Origin: Allocoprococcus sp004560705
Lineage (GTDB): Bacteria > Bacillota > Clostridia > Lachnospirales > Lachnospiraceae
Length of the DNA: 64,000 nucleotides
Assembly: GCF_052065755.1 (NCBI RefSeq)
Contig: NZ_JBQHTK010000003.1
Coordinates: forward strand, 124,001 to 188,000
Direction: 5' to 3'
Shown here: one piece after another, positions 60,709 through 64,000 of the stretch
Layout of the letters: each line of letters begins with the position of its first letter
How positions within the stretch are numbered: position 1 is the first letter of the stretch
The notes under the pieces: generated by a model
The model's input: the letters and a program-made list of their open reading frames with translations, nothing else
Database searches by the model: none
Told to the model about the DNA's origin: nothing
Program-made: the position numbers and the translations under genes

Positions 60709-61146
60709 TTAAATGCTCAGTCCCAAATCTTCCATGTCACTTGCAATATCTTCGATATTTTCCTCAACATCAGCAGTACGAGCTTCCCACGCATCCTTGC
60801 TCCAGATCTCCACCTTGTCCAGCACACCGGCAAGCACAACTTCTTTGTCCAGACTGGCATATGCACGAAGCGAAGAAGAAATCAAAACTCTCCCTTGTTT
60901 ATCAAGTTCTCCTTCCACGGCGCTTCCGAGAAAGAAACGTTTAAAGTCTCTGGCCTTTTTGTTCGTGAGTGGTAAGGTTCTTAGCTTGTCTTCAAAGGCT
61001 TCCCATTCGTTTTCCGGATAGAGAAATAAGCAGCCATCCATTCCCTTGGTAATTACGAAATGTTCTCCCAGACTTTCTCGCAATTTTGACGGAATGATGA
61101 GCCTGCCTTTCGCGTCAATACTGTGATTAAACTCTCCAGTCAACAT
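60709..61146 (-). CDS. mraZ: Transcriptional regulator MraZ
   Basis: Ring-forming repressor of the division cluster. 145 residues from the ATG at 61144-61146, after GAAGGTGATCCTTG. Two AbrB-like swapped-hairpin domains each with the DxxGR motif: SIDAKGRLIIPSKLRE near residue 10 and ELDKQGRVLISSSLR near 80. It lies directly behind its own operator repeats. Confidence 0.97.
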   Translation of the reverse strand: MLTGEFNHSIDAKGRLIIPSKLRESLGEHFVITKGMDGCLFLYPENEWEAFEDKLRTLPLTNKKARDFKRFFLGSAVEGELDKQGRVLISSSLRAYASLDKEVVLAGVLDKVEIWSKDAWEARTADVEENIEDIASDMEDLGLSI

Positions 61147-61175
61147 CAAGGATCACCTTCTTTCAAAGTGGTCTG

Positions 61176-61240
61176 CCACTTTTACACCACTTCGCTCCAC
61201 TATTCACCACTTTCTACCACTTGAAACCATTGTAAACCAC
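61176..61240 (-). promoter_or_regulatory. MraZ operator: seven GTGG repeats
   Basis: On the minus strand AAGTGG-type units. CCAC or CCAT on the plus strand begins at 61176, 61187, 61197, 61207, 61217, 61227 and 61237: one gap of 11 and five of exactly 10 bases, so all lie on one DNA face. Six read GTGG and one ATGG. Known MraZ sites are tandem GTGG-type repeats upstream of mraZ. The row extends from the promoter into the leader. Confidence 0.88.
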
Positions 61241-61257
61241 TTTATCTCCCTTTTCAA
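61229..61257 (-). promoter_or_regulatory. Promoter of mraZ and the division cluster
   Basis: Minus strand TTGAAA (61252-61257), 17-base spacer, TACAAT (61229-61234). The first MraZ repeats cover the spacer and -10, fitting repression by steric block. Confidence 0.75.
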
Positions 61258-61523
61258 CCCCCTTTTTCATTTTTTTATGCTCTCCCAGACTTTTCTGTAA
61301 TTTTTCCTTTTTTCTCCCCAAATTGCACAAAAAGCAGAAAAATCCCCTTCCGATTCCTCTTCACCCTCCATTTAGCATCAAGTGGTGGGGAATCGTGGGG
61401 GATTTTTTCGTTTTCATATCATTGTGGGAAATTTTCCCACTTTTTTCTGTTTTTATATTAATTCACTCATTGAAATGGAGCAAATAAAATGAGCGCTGAC
61501 ACTTCCGGCATATCCCCGGAACT
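61258..61523. other. Gap upstream of the division cluster
   Basis: No gene seen. Pyrimidine-rich on the plus strand, AT-rich, with a GTGG-type pair on the plus strand (GTGGTGGGG, GTGGGGG near 61382-61403) that echoes MraZ sites, and a palindrome GTGGGAAA-T-TTTCCCAC at 61423-61440 followed by six T but with no loop. Confidence 0.5.
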
Positions 61524-61554
61524 AAAAAAGAGCCTGCTCTCCGGCAGACTCTTT
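61524..61554 (-). terminator. Terminator of the small membrane protein gene
   Basis: Minus strand AAAGAGTCTGC, short loop, GCAGGCTCTTT then further T. Two stem parts (6 and 4 pairs) with one mismatch. Confidence 0.8.
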
Positions 61555-61575
61555 ACTATACACTTTTTATTTTCA

Positions 61576-61818
61576 TTATTCGGATAAATTGAGGGACTGA
61601 AGATACCCATCTACAGCAGTGTAATCCACTTCTGCCATATCTCTCGGCTGATTCTGCTCATACAAGCCGTACGCAGAATAACCAAGCCATCCAACCAGCG
61701 CCACTGCGATCACTCCCACGATGGCACTGCGCACGATGTGCATAATCTTCTGTTTCCTCATAATCTGTTTTCTATTTGCTTTTTCTTTTTTATAACAATC
61801 TACTTTTTCCTGACTCAT
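61576..61818 (-). CDS. Small single-pass membrane protein
   Basis: 80 residues from the ATG at 61816-61818 (MSQEKVDCYKKEKANRKQ), ten bases after AAGGAG; the longer frame is rejected. Basic N-terminus, one membrane helix (SAIVGVIAVALVGWLGYSAYG), short acidic outer tail ending LQSLNLSE. Not recognised. Own terminator. Confidence 0.75.
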   Translation of the reverse strand: MSQEKVDCYKKEKANRKQIMRKQKIMHIVRSAIVGVIAVALVGWLGYSAYGLYEQNQPRDMAEVDYTAVDGYLQSLNLSE

Positions 61819-61884
61819 CTTACTGTAGCTCCTTTTAAAATTAGATGCTACAATATTAGCATATTTCTTTAACAGATTCAAGCA

Positions 61885-62160
61885 TTAGACTTTTGGATTT
61901 TCATCTTTTGTCATATGCTTTTCCGGAATGATTGTTCTTAATAGCTGGAAAGAAAAAATAACAGCTAAGTATCTGCAAACATTCCCTACAGTCTTATCCA
62001 CTAACCACAACCACCAATTAAAAATCACATAAAAATCCGGATTAATCTGTAATAGATCCGGTAAGACATATTGTTCCAGGACGTATAAAGTTAATATAAT
62101 CAAGCACAAAAATTCTAGCAATGTTAACTTTTTATTATTACTAATGCTATTCGGTTTCAT
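61885..62160 (-). CDS. Small two-helix membrane protein
   Basis: 91 residues from the ATG at 62158-62160 (MKPNSISNNKKLTLLEFLCL), four bases after AGGAGG. Hydrophobic segments around residues 13-33 and 60-76, with a Trp-rich patch (FNWWLWLVD). AT-rich codons. Not recognised. May be cotranscribed with the next small gene, which starts 66 bases downstream. Confidence 0.65.
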   Translation of the reverse strand: MKPNSISNNKKLTLLEFLCLIILTLYVLEQYVLPDLLQINPDFYVIFNWWLWLVDKTVGNVCRYLAVIFSFQLLRTIIPEKHMTKDENPKV

Positions 62161-62366
62161 AAATCCTCCTAAGGTATAAATATATGGTCCACTGTCTCCA
62201 AATTTCTCACTATTCTGGCTGTTTATTTGCGCAAATATTATACACTTATAATAGCACAAATAAAATCGCAACAAAGTAATGAGTAATTTCCAGGGAGAAA
62301 TTATTCGTTTACACTACTAAATGCACCACTAGAGTTCACCTTTTCCAACAATTTAGTACCTATTTG

Positions 62367-62843
62367 TTATAGCCACTCTGCAAAAACAGATCCAAAAGAC
62401 TTTATCAACACTCCAACATTTATAAGATTTATTACGAAACATACTGCTATAATAACTTTATAAACCTTTGGCAGTTCTATCCTTTTGATTCCACAATAAA
62501 GTAAAACTGCCAACATGATCACTAATCCTCCACCCGGAAACAAAGTGCCGGAAATTGCAACCATCAATACTGCAAGTCTGTTATTCCTTTCTTCCGGCTC
62601 AACTTCTATCTCAGTGTTTACTTCTTCTTGCTCATCAGCACTCTTATCCTTTAACAATTCATCGATAGAAACCTTATATATCTCACTGAGCACTACCAAA
62701 TTATCAATATCCGGATACGCTCTTCCATTTTCCCATCTGGAGACCGCTTGCCGTGATATATTGAGTCTTTCAGCGACTTGGCTCTGAGAATATCCCGCAT
62801 TTTCTCTTGCACTTTTTAATTTCTCAGCTAATGTCAAAGTCAT
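62367..62843 (-). CDS. XRE-family regulator with C-terminal membrane segments
   Basis: 158 residues from the ATG at 62841-62843 (MTLTLAEKLKSARENAGYSQ). The HTH (SQSQVAERLNISRQAVSRWE) is a classic Cro/C1 helix-turn-helix, followed by an acidic linker and two hydrophobic segments (VMLAVLLYC region; VYKVIIAVCFVINLINVG). Membrane-bound XRE regulators are common in Clostridia. GAGGG is very close to the ATG; a TTG start 18 bases further is possible. Confidence 0.85.
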   Translation of the reverse strand: MTLTLAEKLKSARENAGYSQSQVAERLNISRQAVSRWENGRAYPDIDNLVVLSEIYKVSIDELLKDKSADEQEEVNTEIEVEPEERNNRLAVLMVAISGTLFPGGGLVIMLAVLLYCGIKRIELPKVYKVIIAVCFVINLINVGVLIKSFGSVFAEWL

Positions 62844-62861
62844 TCCCTCTATTCTATACAA

Positions 62862-63701
62862 CTATACCGCGACGATCACTCCTCCGTCATTCGCATACAT
62901 ACTGCTGATTCCTCTCGTATCCAGAACAAGAATCTGCTGCGGATGAAGTCTTTCATCCAGCATTTGTCTCAAAACTTCTGCACGTTCCGGGCAATTACAG
63001 TGCGAGATTGCCAGAACTTTATTTTCAACATTTACAGAGCCTTCCTCCACACAATCCACCAGTTTCTGAAGTGCTTTCTTCATTCCACGGGCCTGTCCCA
63101 GCTGGCATATCTCTCCTTTCGGAGTAGATCCCATCACTGGCTTGATATTCAGCACGTTTGCCGCGATCGCCTTAAGTCCCGTAAGTCTCCCATTTTTCCG
63201 AAGCGTTTCCAGTGACTCAAGAAGGAAAAATGTATTCTGTCCTTCAATATACTCTTCCACTTTTTCGATCACTTCCGGAAACATCAGTTCATTTTCTTCA
63301 CATTCTATGATCTTACATGCGATCAATGTCTCACCGATTGATGCAGAACGGGAGTTAAATACATAAATATCCTTATCCCCATATTCCTCATGATAGAGAT
63401 TGGCCCCTAGCACAGCACTGTTATAAGAGCCACTTAACTCCGCAGACAAAGTCACAACATATACCCGATCCGCATCACACCGGTATCCCTCCATATACCG
63501 TTCCGGTGAAGGGCAGCATGACTTTGGACAGTTCGGACTCTCCGCTACTTTTTTCAAGAAATCCGCCTGATCAAATGTCTCATCATCTATAATATGATAA
63601 TCGTCCACATCCATCGCAAGTGATGCCGTCTCAAATATTCCTGACGCTCTCATCTCTTCTGTTAACTCTCCACAGCTGTCTACGATTATTTTATAACTCA
63701 T
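62862..63701 (-). CDS. DegV-family fatty-acid-binding protein
   Basis: 279 residues. DegV/FakB fold: MSYKIIVDSCGELTEEM start, a YVVTLSAELSGSYNSAVL loop (the TLSxxLSGSYxSA motif), and a conserved ESLETLRKNGRLTG helix with KPVM. Members bind a fatty acid and feed it to the FakA kinase. GGAGGAATGATAT before the ATG. The C-terminus ends DGGVIVAV. fakA is not adjacent. Confidence 0.93.
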   Translation of the reverse strand: MSYKIIVDSCGELTEEMRASGIFETASLAMDVDDYHIIDDETFDQADFLKKVAESPNCPKSCCPSPERYMEGYRCDADRVYVVTLSAELSGSYNSAVLGANLYHEEYGDKDIYVFNSRSASIGETLIACKIIECEENELMFPEVIEKVEEYIEGQNTFFLLESLETLRKNGRLTGLKAIAANVLNIKPVMGSTPKGEICQLGQARGMKKALQKLVDCVEEGSVNVENKVLAISHCNCPERAEVLRQMLDERLHPQQILVLDTRGISSMYANDGGVIVAV

Positions 63702-63801
63702 ATATCATTCCTCCCGAATCCGTCTTCAGCTTCCGCAATATGTAGTTTTCATTACCACTTTGTATATGATAACACACTCTCTAATGAAAAAAAAGACTTT
63801 T

Positions 63802-64000
63802 TTACTCCTCAATTTTTATCTTACGTGATACTCCCAATGCAATTCCCATTTCAATCATAAGAAATAGTACAGACGTACCACCATAACTGATAAACGGCAG
63901 TGTAATTCCCGTATTAGGAATCAGATTCACCACAACTGCCACATTCAGAATAACCTGAATTGCAATATGAGAAAAAATTCCGGTTACGATCAGAGCTCCA
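63802..64000 (-). CDS. Second SEDS protein (FtsW/RodA/SpoVE), C-terminal end only
   Basis: Only the last 66 codons are inside the window; the start is past 64000. The residues HIAIQVILNVAVVVNLIPNT and GITLPFISYGGTSVLFLMIE match the end of FtsW at 51891-52976. The stop codon TAA is at 63802-63804. RodA or SpoVE are equally likely. Confidence 0.85.
   Translation of the reverse strand, partial: GALIVTGIFSHIAIQVILNVAVVVNLIPNTGITLPFISYGGTSVLFLMIEMGIALGVSRKIKIEE

Noticed and set aside
61423..61447. Palindrome GTGGGAAA-T-TTTCCCAC followed by T run as a terminator
   Set aside because: With a single-base centre no stable RNA loop can form, and no gene ends nearby.
1..64000. CRISPR arrays, rRNA or tRNA genes, prophage
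   Set aside because: No regular spaced repeats, no rRNA stretches, no cloverleaf pattern and no phage or integrase genes were found by reading both strands.

Overview
The window looks like chromosome of a spore-forming, Gram-positive gut anaerobe of the Clostridia, most likely Lachnospiraceae. Reasons: the sporulation genes spoIIGA, sigE and sigG, a perfect CIRCE/HrcA heat-shock operon, strong AGGAGG ribosome sites before almost every gene, a Clostridia-style division cluster, and a moderate GC content with AT-rich gaps. Genus is not decided here. No rRNA, tRNA, CRISPR array or complete insertion sequence was seen. Most genes lie on the minus strand.

Layout. 1-4851: heat-shock operon hrcA-grpE-dnaK-dnaJ (dnaJ runs off the left edge), read leftward from one sigma-A promoter with a CIRCE operator. 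4892-14951: a long minus-strand run, comEA, an OmpR-type response regulator, a WalK-like kinase, a GerMN lipoprotein, comEC, holA, lepA and hemW. 15093-20692: arginine operon argC-GNAT-argJ-argB-argD plus a small DMT transporter, with an ArgR box lying on the argC promoter. 20716-24748: proBA, with a long leader holding overlapping short reading frames and a terminator, and divergent argG with its own ARG-box-like sites.

24776-30024: a five-gene minus-strand cassette with a MoxR-type AAA+ ATPase, a metallopeptidase-like/VWA protein, a leucine-rich-repeat protein, an unrecognised protein and a small SH3-like protein. This is the best candidate here for an uncharacterised system. 30050-32640: a divergent Rrf2 regulator with a clear operator, convergent leuCD, and a strongly folded intergenic element. 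32641-38541: a large surface protein (NlpC/P60-like plus SpaA and VaFE-like domains), a membrane protein with an 11-residue tandem repeat, a PHP phosphoesterase, a membrane protein, and a candidate small RNA unit with its own promoter and terminator.

38542-49491: prsA-like foldase, mfd, pth, small proteins, a HAD phosphatase, sigG, a beta-CASP nuclease on the plus strand, sigE and spoIIGA, the last with Spo0A boxes and a long-spacer promoter. 49684-61257: division and wall cluster mraZ-rsmH-ftsL-PBP-PBP-mraY-murD-ftsW-ftsQ-ftsZ, with seven MraZ operator repeats at an almost exact 10-base period. Its gene order lacks murG, murE, murF, murC and ftsA. 61524-64000: two small membrane proteins, an XRE regulator with membrane segments, a DegV protein and the end of a second FtsW/RodA/SpoVE gene that leaves the window.

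Gene products are named from motifs and family knowledge; no database search was run. Start codons were moved from the longest possible frame where a ribosome site supports a later start.
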